Positions 1 through 7,786 are shown, counted from the first letter of the stretch. The stretch: DNA of 19,721 nucleotides from a bacterium (GCA_021798435.1 JAJZGN010000015.1:1-19721); one strand, 5' to 3'. The notes: generated from the letters alone by a model not told the origin. Numbers and translations: made by a program.

Positions 1-1
1 G

Positions 2-1006
2 AACCAACCTGCGGCGGTGAGCGGATCGGGACCGACCTGGACATTCACCCCCACCCAGCCCGCCGATTTCGCTTGCCAGGTGACCAACACCGCGGACCCG
101 GTCGTGGGTCTCGGGATCAGCCAGACGTCGACCCCCGACCCGTACGTGGTGGGCCAGCCGCTCACGTACACGGTGGTCGTCACCAACTCGGGTCCCGACG
201 CCGCGGCCGCCGCCACGGTGACCGATGGCCTTCCCTCCGCCATCCGGGCGGTCATGAGCTTTGCCTGCGCGGCCAGCCCGGGGAGCTCCTGCACCGCATC
301 CGGAACAGGCCCTCTCGCCGACACCGTCGACATCGCTCCCGGCGGAACTCTGCGCTACACCCTCACCGGGACGGTGCCCGCTGGGACCAGTGGCCAGCTG
401 GTCAACATCGCGGTGGTAACTCCTGCCGCCGGTGAGGTCGACCCCGCCTGTGCCCAGGGCTGCCAGGCCGCCAATTACAACCCGATCCTCGCTGTGGGGC
501 TCTCGGTCCAGGCCGGCCTCACCCCTGCCGCGCCGGCATCCGGGGCGCCGCTCACCTACACCTTCACGGTCCGCAACTCCGGGCCCAGCATCGCGGCCGG
601 CGTCGCGATAGATGGGAGCGTCGCGGCCCAGCTGCAGGCCGCCAGCTTCGTTTGGAGCTGCTCGGCCAGCTCCGGAAGCTCCTGCTTGGCCTCGGGTGCG
701 GGCTCTCTGGCGGAGACCGCGACCGTGGCCGTCGGCGGCAGCGTCACCTATGTCCTGAGCGGCACCTGGCCGGCCGGCCAGCCAGGGCCATTGGCGGTGA
801 CCCTGACCGCGACGCCCCCGGCGGGCACCGCTGACCCGGGTTGCAGTTCCGGCTGCTCCCAGGTTCTGGCGGCCACAGTGTCGACCCAGGTCCCCACCAC
901 CGGCGCCGGTCTCGGCGCCGGGCTGGGGCTGCTCGGCTCGGGGCTTCTCCTTCTCCTGGCCGGACTGGTTGGAAGCCTGCGGCGGCGCCGCCGCTTGGCC
1001 ATCTGA
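2..1006 (+). CDS. DUF11-repeat cell-surface protein with sortase-type anchor (5' end outside window)
   Basis: The reading frame is open to the first base of the window, so the N-terminus and any signal peptide lie upstream; an internal GTG at 17 is not convincing as the true start. Two tandem repeats of the DUF11 type (Ig-like, surface-exposed) are visible. Each opens with a PLTYT-x-V/F-x-V-x-NSGP strand pair and carries matching cysteine pairs: CAASPGSSC and CSASSGSSC in mid-repeat, CAQGC and CSSGC near the repeat end. These probably form disulfides outside the cell. The C-terminus has VPTTG (encoded at 890-904), a Gly/Leu-rich hydrophobic segment and an RRRRR tail, which is the layout of an LPXTG-like sorting signal. 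I infer covalent wall attachment or simple membrane anchoring; no sortase gene is present here. Ligand or structural role is unknown. A strong palindrome follows the stop codon. Confidence 0.8.
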   Translation, partial: NQPAAVSGSGPTWTFTPTQPADFACQVTNTADPVVGLGISQTSTPDPYVVGQPLTYTVVVTNSGPDAAAAATVTDGLPSAIRAVMSFACAASPGSSCTASGTGPLADTVDIAPGGTLRYTLTGTVPAGTSGQLVNIAVVTPAAGEVDPACAQGCQAANYNPILAVGLSVQAGLTPAAPASGAPLTYTFTVRNSGPSIAAGVAIDGSVAAQLQAASFVWSCSASSGSSCLASGAGSLAETATVAVGGSVTYVLSGTWPAGQPGPLAVTLTATPPAGTADPGCSSGCSQVLAATVSTQVPTTGAGLGAGLGLLGSGLLLLLAGLVGSLRRRRRLAI

Positions 1007-1015
1007 TTCCGGTCT

Positions 1016-1047
1016 GGGACCGGGGCCACGATCGTGGCCCCGGTCCC
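1016..1047. terminator. Perfect 32-bp palindrome after the DUF11 gene, probable transcription terminator
   Basis: The 16-base half GGGACCGGGGCCACGA is followed directly by its exact reverse complement, centred on GATC. It begins 9 bp after the stop codon of the surface-protein gene. As RNA it would fold into a very stable GC-rich hairpin. No T-tract follows on either strand, so it would be a non-canonical terminator of the kind common in high-GC bacteria. A protein-binding site is the alternative. Confidence 0.55.
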
Positions 1048-1147
1048 CTGAAGGGATGGCCACCGGTCTCGGCCGGCACCCCCTAGGCGGACTTCTGAGG
1101 GGGCGCGGTGCACGGCTCCGAGGCCGAGGCCTATCCTGTCCTGGTCC

Positions 1148-2038
1148 TTGAAACTGCCTCCCTTCGCCTACCGCGCTCCCGAATCCCTGGAGGAGGGGCT
1201 CGAACTGCTCGCCGCTGGCGAAGGGGAGGCCAGGATTCTGGCGGGAGGGCAGAGCCTCATCCCCATGCTGGCCCTGCGGCTGGCCCGGCCCTCGCTCCTC
1301 ATCGAGCTCCGACGGGTGCCGGGGCTGGCCGGAGTTCACGAGGATGGCAGCGGATTGCGGATCGGGGCGCTGACCACCGAGCTGGTCGCCGAGCGCGACC
1401 CCCGGGTGCGGGCCGCCAGCCCCCTGCTCTTCGAGGCGCTCGAGTTCGTGGGACACCCCGCGATCCGTTCTCGGGGGACCGTGGGAGGCAGCCTGTGCCA
1501 CGCGGACCCAGCCGCCGAGCTGCCGGCCGCGGCCCTGGTCCTGGGGGCGGAGCTCACGGCGCGCAGCCTGGCGCGGGGCACGCGGACCATCCCTGCCCGG
1601 GACTTCTTCCTCGGCCCCTACACCACAGCCCTGGAGTTCGATGAGGTGGTCACAGAGGTCAGGGTCCCGGCCCCTCCCTCCTCCCAGGGGAGTTGCTACC
1701 TGGAGGTGAGTCGGCGCCCCGGCGACTTTGCCATGGTCGGGGTGGCGGCGGCGGTGGTCCGGGGCGGGGATCGGGTGCTCGACCTCCGTCTGGCCCTGAG
1801 CGGAGTCGGAGACCGCCCGCGCCTTCTCACCCGCGACGAGCTGGAGCTCGAAGGCCAGGACTCTCCGGAGGTCTTGTTCGGCCAAGCCGGCCGCAGTGTC
1901 GCGGCGCGGATCCGGCCCCCGGAGGACCTCCATGCTTCGGCTGCCTACCGAAGGCACCTCTCGAGGGTGCTGACGGAACGCGCGCTCAGAACGGCGTTCG
2001 AGCGGGCGGCCCTCCAGGGAGGGGCAGCCAGTGCCTGA
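1148..2038 (+). CDS. Molybdenum hydroxylase FAD-binding (medium) subunit, CoxM/XdhB-like
   Basis: This is the FAD subunit of a heterotrimeric Mo-hydroxylase; it would pass electrons from the Fe-S subunit to an acceptor such as a quinone. The 296-aa length fits the family. AGGQS at residues 32-36 and RGTVGGSLCHADPAAE at 109-124 are the two FAD-contact motifs of the CO_dehydrogenase flavoprotein family; residues ~180-290 form the C-terminal domain. The TTG at 1148 starts the normal N-terminus (KLPPFAYRAPESLEEGLELL). No Shine-Dalgarno is visible, and a TATCCT box at 1132-1137 sits 10 nt upstream, so promoter and start may be very close. It is first in a three-gene operon whose M-S-L order matches cox clusters, and it overlaps the next gene by 8 bp. 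The symbol is left blank because the partner large subunit is not a form I CO dehydrogenase. Confidence 0.9.
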   Translation: MKLPPFAYRAPESLEEGLELLAAGEGEARILAGGQSLIPMLALRLARPSLLIELRRVPGLAGVHEDGSGLRIGALTTELVAERDPRVRAASPLLFEALEFVGHPAIRSRGTVGGSLCHADPAAELPAAALVLGAELTARSLARGTRTIPARDFFLGPYTTALEFDEVVTEVRVPAPPSSQGSCYLEVSRRPGDFAMVGVAAAVVRGGDRVLDLRLALSGVGDRPRLLTRDELELEGQDSPEVLFGQAGRSVAARIRPPEDLHASAAYRRHLSRVLTERALRTAFERAALQGGAASA

Positions 2039-2546
2039 GTCTGAGCTCGGCGCTCGGGGGCCGCTCCCGATCCGGCTGGAGGTGAACGGCGAGGAGCGGG
2101 GAGGGGATGTGGAGGCCCGCACCACCCTCGCCGACTTCCTGCGCGACCAGCTAGGGCTCACTGGGACCCACCTGGGTTGCGAGCACGGGGTGTGTGGCGC
2201 CTGCACCGTGCTGCTGGACTCACTCCCCACCCGCTCCTGCCTGGTCCTGGCGGCCTCGGCCGACGGCTGCCGGGTCGAGACCGTGGAAGGCTTGGCGAGG
2301 GACGGCCAGCTCTCCCGGCTCCAGCGGGCGATGTGGGACAGCCACAGCTTCCAGTGCGGCTTCTGCACCCCGGGCTTTCTGATCCAGGCCACAGCCCTGC
2401 TGGCCGAGAATCCGACCCCCACCGAGGCCGAGGTGCGCCACGCGCTCTCGGGCAACCTCTGCCGCTGCACCGGCTACGAGAGCATCGTCCGCGGCGTGCT
2501 GGCCGCCTGCGCGGGTCCGGAGCGCTCGGGAGCGGAGTCTAAGTGA
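2031..2546 (+). CDS. Molybdenum hydroxylase 2Fe-2S (small) subunit, CoxS/XdhC-like
   Basis: This 171-aa electron-transfer subunit carries both iron-sulfur clusters of the enzyme. The N-terminal plant-ferredoxin-like domain ligates one 2Fe-2S cluster through Cys50, Cys55, Cys58 and Cys70 (GCEHGVCGACTVLLD). The C-terminal helical domain ligates the second through Cys109, Cys112, Cys144 and Cys146 (CGFCTPG and CRCTGYE). All eight ligands are present, so the subunit looks functional. The GTG start at 2031 lies inside the end of the FAD-subunit gene and is preceded by an AGGGAGGGG Shine-Dalgarno at about 2017-2024. Its stop overlaps the start of the large-subunit gene in a GTGA tetranucleotide (2543-2546). 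Both overlaps imply translational coupling and equal stoichiometry. Confidence 0.93.
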   Translation: MPESELGARGPLPIRLEVNGEERGGDVEARTTLADFLRDQLGLTGTHLGCEHGVCGACTVLLDSLPTRSCLVLAASADGCRVETVEGLARDGQLSRLQRAMWDSHSFQCGFCTPGFLIQATALLAENPTPTEAEVRHALSGNLCRCTGYESIVRGVLAACAGPERSGAESK

Positions 2547-4888
2547 GGCCTCGGGTTCCCGCCGAGCGCTACACCGGTGCCTCGGTGCGGAGGGTGGAGG
2601 ACGAGCGCCTACTGACCGGGAGGGGCACCTTCGTGGCCGACGCCCATCTGCCCGGCATGCTGCATGCCGCCTTCCACCGCAGTCCACTCCCCCACGCTCG
2701 GATCGTGGCGGTGAACACCGAGGCCGCCCGTCGGGCCCCCGGCGTGGTGGCCGTCTTCGACGGCGCCGAGATGACGCAGATGGCATCGCCCGTGGCGGCG
2801 CTGGGCGCTGCACCAGGATCCGGTGGCCCGGTGTCATTCGGCATCCTGGCCATGGACAAGGTCCGGCTGGTCGGGGACCCGGTGGCGCTGGTGGTGGCCG
2901 AGAGCCGCGCTCTGGCCGAGGATGCCTGCGAGCTCATAGTGGTGGAATACGAGGAGTTGGCCCCGGTGGTCACGGTCGAGCAGGCGCTCGACCCCAGCCT
3001 GCCCGCGATCTTCGAGGAGCTGGGCGGCAACCGGCTTTTCGGCCCCGAAGTCAAGGTCTTCGGGGATGTCGACGGAGCCTTCGCGAGGGCGGACCGCGTG
3101 GTGCGCGCCTCGATCCATCAGCACCGCCATCAGAACGTCCCCATGGAGGGGCGGGCCATCCTCGCCAGCTTCGACGCCTCGTCCGGCCAGCTGCTGGTGC
3201 GGGCCTCGACCCAGGGGGTCAACACCACGCGCCAGATGCTGGCCCAGCAGCTGCGGATGCCGCTGGACCGGGTGCGGGTAGTGGCCGAGGACGTGGGTGG
3301 TTCCTTCGGTCTCAAATTCGGCGCCAGCCGCGAGGAGGCCGCCTGCTGCGCCGCCAGCCGGGCGCTGGGGCAACCGGTGCGCTGGGTCGAGGACCGCTGG
3401 GAGAACCTCACGGTGTCCGGCCAGGCGCGGGAGGAGAGCTTCGAGGTCGAGGCGGCGGTGACCGCCAGCGGCCTGATCCTGGGGCTTCGGGTTCAGATGG
3501 TCATCGACAGCGGGGCCTACCCGGGCTTCGCGCCGCTGGTCGTGGACATCGTCCGGGAGATGATCCCCGGGCCCTACCGATTGGGGGCCCTCTCCTTCTC
3601 CAGCTCCGGGGTGGTCACCAACAAGGCCAGCTACGTGGCCTACCGGGGGCCGTGGGCGGCGGAGACCTTCGTGCGCGAGCGGATTGTCGATCTGGTGGCC
3701 CAGGAGCTGGGGATCAGCGCGCTGGAGGTTAGACTCCGCAATCTCGCCACTCGGGATGAGCCGCCCCTGAGGATGGTGACCGGCCCCAGCCTCGCGGGCA
3801 TAACCGCCAGGGAATCACTCCTTCGAGCCGCCGAGATCGTCGATCTCGCCCGCTTCCAAGAGCGGCAGCTCCGGCTGCGGGACGAGGGGCGCTACCTGGG
3901 GGTGGGTTTCGCCACCTACATCGAGCCGGCCCCTGGTCCGCGCCAGGAAGGGGGGGAGGGGAACACCGAGCAGGTGCGGGTGGAGCTGGACCGGGACGGG
4001 TTGCTCCTGGTCCACACCGCCCAGATGCCGCACGGCCAGAGCCACCGGACCACGCTGGCCCAGGTGGCGGCCGACGAGTTCGGAGCGCGGCTGGAGCAGG
4101 TCCGCGTGATGGTGGGGGACAGCCAGCAGACTCCGGAGGGATTCGGGACCGGCGGAAGCCGGTTCGCGGCGATGGCCGGGGGGGCGGCACTCCATGGCGC
4201 CCGTCGCCTGCGGGGCAAGGTCCTCGAGGCTGCGGCCCAAATCCTGGACCTGGCACCCACTGACCTGGACATCTGGCGCGGCGAGCTCGTCGGCCCGGGG
4301 GTCCCGGGGGGCGGACTTCCTCTCGCCGAGCTGATCAGCCGCATCGACCTGGCGGCCCGGTCCGGGCAGCTTCCCCCGGGGGTGGACGTGGACCTCACCG
4401 CCACCGAGGACTTCGACGGCGGGGAGAGCGGGTGGTCCGGGGGGACGCACTGCTGCGTGGTCGAGGTCGACCCGGACACCGGGCTGGTGCGGATCCTTCG
4501 CTACCTGGTGGTGGAGGACTGCGGGGATCTGATCAACCCCGCCGTCGTGGACGGGCAGATCCGGGGCGGGGTGGCCCAGGGGGTGGGGGCGGTTCTCCTG
4601 GAGCGCTCCGCCTACGACCCCGAGGGGCAGTACCTTTCCGCCACCCTCATGGACTACCTCCTGCCCACCGCCCTGGACGTTCCCCACATCGAGATCGAGC
4701 ACCTGAGCCCGGTGCGCCTCGATCCGGACGTCAACTTCAGGGGGGTGGGGGAGGGGGGGATGATCGCCGCCCCGCCCACCATCTGCAACGCCATCGCCGA
4801 TGCCCTCTCCCCCTTCGGCGCCAAGGTCCTGGAGCAGCACCTTCCCCCGGCGCGGATCCTGGAGCTGATCGGGGCCACCTCCGCCTGA
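2543..4888 (+). CDS. Molybdenum hydroxylase molybdopterin-binding large subunit, xanthine dehydrogenase/CoxL superfamily (AYRGPW type)
   Basis: This is the catalytic subunit (781 aa) that binds Mo-molybdopterin cytosine dinucleotide. The N-terminal a/b hammerhead domain starts at the family signature GASVRRVEDERLLTGRGTF. Downstream are GGSFG at 252-256 (Mo-cofactor loop), AYRGPW at 366-371 (active-site loop) and GVGEGG with the invariant catalytic base Glu737. Form I CO dehydrogenase has AYxCSFR, whose Cys carries the Cu-S-Mo bridge; that Cys is absent here. The form II AYRGAGR motif is also not matched. The substrate is therefore more likely an aldehyde, purine or N-heterocycle, but cannot be named. 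GTG at 2543 overlaps the previous stop. No maturation genes (coxDEFG, xdhC, mobA) occur in the window, so the enzyme must use accessory proteins encoded elsewhere. Confidence 0.9.
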   Translation: MRPRVPAERYTGASVRRVEDERLLTGRGTFVADAHLPGMLHAAFHRSPLPHARIVAVNTEAARRAPGVVAVFDGAEMTQMASPVAALGAAPGSGGPVSFGILAMDKVRLVGDPVALVVAESRALAEDACELIVVEYEELAPVVTVEQALDPSLPAIFEELGGNRLFGPEVKVFGDVDGAFARADRVVRASIHQHRHQNVPMEGRAILASFDASSGQLLVRASTQGVNTTRQMLAQQLRMPLDRVRVVAEDVGGSFGLKFGASREEAACCAASRALGQPVRWVEDRWENLTVSGQAREESFEVEAAVTASGLILGLRVQMVIDSGAYPGFAPLVVDIVREMIPGPYRLGALSFSSSGVVTNKASYVAYRGPWAAETFVRERIVDLVAQELGISALEVRLRNLATRDEPPLRMVTGPSLAGITARESLLRAAEIVDLARFQERQLRLRDEGRYLGVGFATYIEPAPGPRQEGGEGNTEQVRVELDRDGLLLVHTAQMPHGQSHRTTLAQVAADEFGARLEQVRVMVGDSQQTPEGFGTGGSRFAAMAGGAALHGARRLRGKVLEAAAQILDLAPTDLDIWRGELVGPGVPGGGLPLAELISRIDLAARSGQLPPGVDVDLTATEDFDGGESGWSGGTHCCVVEVDPDTGLVRILRYLVVEDCGDLINPAVVDGQIRGGVAQGVGAVLLERSAYDPEGQYLSATLMDYLLPTALDVPHIEIEHLSPVRLDPDVNFRGVGEGGMIAAPPTICNAIADALSPFGAKVLEQHLPPARILELIGATSA

Positions 4889-5005
4889 TCCGGCCGCGCC
4901 GGCTGGGAGCGCAGCACCTCAGCACGGCGGACTCGTCCCCTCGGCCTGCCTCTGAGTATGGGTGGTGTTGCTGTCATAAGCCAGCACAACTTGGGTGGCC
5001 ATCAT

Positions 5006-5021
5006 GAAGCGGGGGCGCTTC
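5006..5021 (+). terminator. Weak hairpin in the gap after the Mo-hydroxylase operon
   Basis: GAAGCG and CGCTTC form a 6-bp stem with a GGGG loop; an alternative GGGGCG/CGCCCC pairing overlaps it (5012-5029). It lies ~117 bp after the large-subunit stop and before the amt remnant. There is no T-tract. It may terminate the operon, but could be chance in GC-rich DNA. The rest of 4889-5062 shows nothing else I can support. Confidence 0.3.
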
Positions 5022-5062
5022 CCCGCCCCTAGGCTGGTCCCAGGCCGACCCGAAAGAGCGCC

Positions 5063-5069
5063 AGGAGGT
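5063..5069 (+). promoter_or_regulatory. Consensus Shine-Dalgarno of the amt remnant
   Basis: AGGAGGT ends 6 nt before the ATG at 5076. It is one of the best ribosome-binding sites in the window, although it serves a broken gene, which suggests the gene was lost recently or the short peptide is still made. Confidence 0.7.
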
Positions 5070-5075
5070 CAGAGG

Positions 5076-5239
5076 ATGTACCTGCCCGCCCCGTCGTTCG
5101 TGAACCCCGGGGAGAACGCCTGGCAGCTGACCGCCGCCACCCTGGTCGGCCTCCAGACGATTCCCGGCCTGGCCATCCTGTGCGGCGGGCTCGTGTAGCG
5201 CAAATGGGCGGTCAGCTCGGCGCTCTTCGCGAATTACGC
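5076..5239 (+). pseudogene. amt: Ammonium transporter (Amt/MEP) N-terminal remnant, truncated
   Basis: From ATG 5076 the frame reads NPGENAWQLTAATLVGLQTI then PGLAILCGGLV, an unmistakable match to the first transmembrane helix of Amt proteins, where the family usually has ILYGGLV. TAG at 5196-5198 stops the frame after 40 codons. Beyond it the same frame continues with RKWAVSSALF and then NYA, still resembling the Amt loop and the start of helix 2, so the stop interrupts formerly coding sequence. Homology ends at about 5239-5250, where the oppositely oriented pepN gene begins. About nine-tenths of the ~400-aa transporter is missing. The Cys in place of Tyr fits relaxed selection. A consensus Shine-Dalgarno survives upstream. 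No other copy is in the window. A functional 40-aa membrane peptide is a less likely alternative. Confidence 0.8.
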
Positions 5240-7780
5240 GTCCGCGGCCCGGGCCCGGATGGCCCTCTCGGCCTCCTCCAGGGCGTCCTGGTAGATCCGC
5301 CGGAGGTCGGGTGCCAGGTCCTCCCTCGCCAGCTGGCTCTGCGCCTCCGAGACCAGCAGCGGTTCGGCCGGCAGGGCGGGCATGAACCAGTAGGCGAAGT
5401 CCCGGGCGTACTCCGACCCCCGATCGCGAAGCAGCCGGTCGACGGCCGCGAAGAAGCGCGGCACGAACGGCAGCAAGAGGTCGGGCCGCCGCACTCCGGC
5501 GAAGCTCCGGCCCACCCAGATCGCCTCCTCGACGTTCGCCGAGACCTCCTCGGTCAAGTGGCGGAAGACGGCATCCTTGGGGTCCGGGTCGGGGATGGAG
5601 GCCCGCGCCGCCAGCGCCCTCACCTGACCGGTGGCCGTGGAGTCAGCCCGTTGCATCCGGGCCACGTCCTTCTCGCCCAGGACACCCCGGGCGGCCAGGG
5701 CGGTCACCAGCCGCCAGCGCATCTCCAGGTCCAGCACCGCCCCCGGGGGCATGCCGTCTCCGTTGAGCATCGATTCGACACGGGTGAGCTGGGCTGGGGT
5801 GGTGGCCGACACCACAAGGGCGCGCAGCCAGGTGAGCTGGTCCAGCCCCCCCGGCTCGGTCCGCTCCAGCGCCTGAGCCGCGGCATCAGCCAGGCTGGCT
5901 TCCAGCTCGTCCCCGCGCGCCGGTGCCCCGAACCTGGCGATCGCCTGACGGGCCTGGCCGAGGGCGACCGGCACCAGGGACTGGTCGGTCTCATCGGGAA
6001 GGTTCGCGGCCACGGCCCCCACGTACCGACCGGTCCGAAGCTCCGCGTCTCGCACCATGTCCCAGAGGAGATCCCAGATCACCGCCCGGGCCAGGGGGTC
6101 TGCGACCCTCGCCAGGCTGGCCTCCACGGTGTGGAGCGAGACCGGGTCGAGGCGAACCTTGGCGTACGTGACGGCCTCGTCGTTGGGAAGGAGGAGCGGG
6201 GGCCGCAGCCTCCCCTGGAGACCAGGGATCTCGGTGCGATCCCCATCCAGCTCCGCCTCGTGGCGCTGTTCCAGGACCAGCCGCCGGTCGTGCCAGCGGT
6301 ACTCTCCGACCCCCAACCGATGGGGCCGTACGGTCGGTTGCTCGGGGGTCGCCGTCTGGACCAGGGCAGCACCGTGCACCACCGGCCCGGTCGGCCCCCT
6401 GACCTCCTCTACCTCAAGGCGGATGGTGTTGAGCCCCGGGGTCTCCAACCAGGCCCGGCTCCAGCCCTGCACGTCCCGCCCGGAGACCCTCTCCAGAGCG
6501 CCGATGAGGTCGCCCAAGGTGGCGTTGCCCTCCCGGTGGGCGTCCAGGTGCTGGTGGATGGCAGCGAAGAAGGCCTCCTCTCCGACCCAGGCGGCCAGCT
6601 GGCGGAGGACGGCTGCCCCCTTCTGGTAGGTGATGCGGTCGAAATTGAGGTGGACAGCCTCAGCGTCCGGAACCTCGGTCACCACCGGGTGGGAGGTGGA
6701 GTGTTGATCCTCTTCCACCGCCACCTGCTTGAAGGCGGTGGCCCAGAAGGTCCAGGAGTCTTCGAAGCGGGTCGCCCGGTCGGCGGCCACCGCGGACATG
6801 AAGGTGGCGAAGCTCTCATTGAGCCAGAGGTCGTCCCACCAGCGGAAGGTGACCAGGTCTCCGAACCACATGTGGGCCATCTCGTGGAGGATCACCTCGG
6901 CCCGCAGGGAGCTCTCCCGGGCCGAGGGCCGACCGCGGTAGATCATCCGGTCGGTGATGGTGACGCAGCCGGGCGACTCCATCGCCCCGTTGACCTTCTC
7001 CAAGCAGAAGACCTGATCGTACTTGCGGTAGGGGTAGGGGATGCCGAAGCGCTCCTGGTAGAAGTCGAGCCCCTGGCCGGTGACCTCGAAGATCTCCCCG
7101 GCTGCCTTCTCGAGGTCCTGGCCCAGGGAGAGGGGGGCGAAGAGCCCGAGGGGAATCTGGCCGTGCTGGGCTCTGATGGCATGCAGTCTCCCGGCGGCGA
7201 TCCCCAGAACGTAAGGGGAGAGCCGACGCGTGGGGGCGAACTCCCACCATCTCGCCCCCTCGTCGTCCGAGGCCTTCCCGGCCCGGCCCGGTTCGGCGGA
7301 GACCACAGTCCAGTCCTGGGGCACCCGCACGGCGATCTCGAAGACGCCCTTGATGTCGGGCTGGTCGAAGCAGGGGAAGACCCGATGGGCGTCGAAGGGC
7401 TCGAGGTCGGTGTAGACGTACGCCTCAGAGTCCGCGGGGTCGACGGCGAGGTGGATCCCCAGCCCGGTCCGGTGGTAGCTGGAGGTGCCCCACACCTCCA
7501 CGCGGTTGCGCGCCGCCAGCGGGGGAAGCTGAATGCGCTGCTCCCGCCAGGCGTCCCGCGAGAGCTCCCGCCCCTGCCAGGTCATCCCGGCGACCTGGTC
7601 CACCTGGGCGTCCAGGAAGGTCGTGGCCCCGGGCTGGCCCGAGAACTCCAGCTCCACCCTGAAGCCGTAGCGATCGCGGCCCAGGGCCAGGTCGAGCTGC
7701 AGCCGGCACTGGCAGTCGGAGATCAGAGCAGCCCGGGCCTCCGCCTCCCCCTTGGTGAGCGAGACGTTGTGACTTGGCAT
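5234..7780 (-). CDS. pepN: Aminopeptidase N, M1 family zinc metallopeptidase
   Basis: This cytoplasmic enzyme removes N-terminal amino acids from peptides. The 848-aa length is typical of the actinobacterial PepN group. Zinc ligands are His299 and His303 (HEMAHMWFGDLVT) and Glu322 (WWDDLWLNESF); Glu300 is the general base and Tyr385 (ITYQKGAAVL) the transition-state stabiliser. The substrate-recognition motif, normally GAMEN, reads GAMES (265-269), an unusual Asn-to-Ser change. Residues ~440-848 form the ERAP1-like helical domain. ATG 7780 is chosen because it begins the M1 N-terminal domain directly; it has no Shine-Dalgarno, but TAGAAT lies 6 nt upstream. It is downstream of, and co-directional with, the KimA-like transporter (45-bp gap). 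Its TAA stop lies within sequence that still resembles amt on the other strand. Confidence 0.95.
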   Translation of the reverse strand: MPSHNVSLTKGEAEARAALISDCQCRLQLDLALGRDRYGFRVELEFSGQPGATTFLDAQVDQVAGMTWQGRELSRDAWREQRIQLPPLAARNRVEVWGTSSYHRTGLGIHLAVDPADSEAYVYTDLEPFDAHRVFPCFDQPDIKGVFEIAVRVPQDWTVVSAEPGRAGKASDDEGARWWEFAPTRRLSPYVLGIAAGRLHAIRAQHGQIPLGLFAPLSLGQDLEKAAGEIFEVTGQGLDFYQERFGIPYPYRKYDQVFCLEKVNGAMESPGCVTITDRMIYRGRPSARESSLRAEVILHEMAHMWFGDLVTFRWWDDLWLNESFATFMSAVAADRATRFEDSWTFWATAFKQVAVEEDQHSTSHPVVTEVPDAEAVHLNFDRITYQKGAAVLRQLAAWVGEEAFFAAIHQHLDAHREGNATLGDLIGALERVSGRDVQGWSRAWLETPGLNTIRLEVEEVRGPTGPVVHGAALVQTATPEQPTVRPHRLGVGEYRWHDRRLVLEQRHEAELDGDRTEIPGLQGRLRPPLLLPNDEAVTYAKVRLDPVSLHTVEASLARVADPLARAVIWDLLWDMVRDAELRTGRYVGAVAANLPDETDQSLVPVALGQARQAIARFGAPARGDELEASLADAAAQALERTEPGGLDQLTWLRALVVSATTPAQLTRVESMLNGDGMPPGAVLDLEMRWRLVTALAARGVLGEKDVARMQRADSTATGQVRALAARASIPDPDPKDAVFRHLTEEVSANVEEAIWVGRSFAGVRRPDLLLPFVPRFFAAVDRLLRDRGSEYARDFAYWFMPALPAEPLLVSEAQSQLAREDLAPDLRRIYQDALEEAERAIRARAADA

Positions 7781-7786
7781 TCCGCC

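Noticed and set aside
1148..4888. Aerobic carbon monoxide dehydrogenase (coxMSL)
   Set aside because: Gene order fits, but the large subunit lacks the Cys of AYxCSFR and no coxDEFG genes are present, so CO oxidation is not supported.
5196..5198. Recoding (pyrrolysine or read-through) of the TAG in the amt remnant
   Set aside because: Amt proteins need no such residue, and the reading frame loses all Amt similarity ~15 codons later where pepN begins, so decay is the simpler reading.
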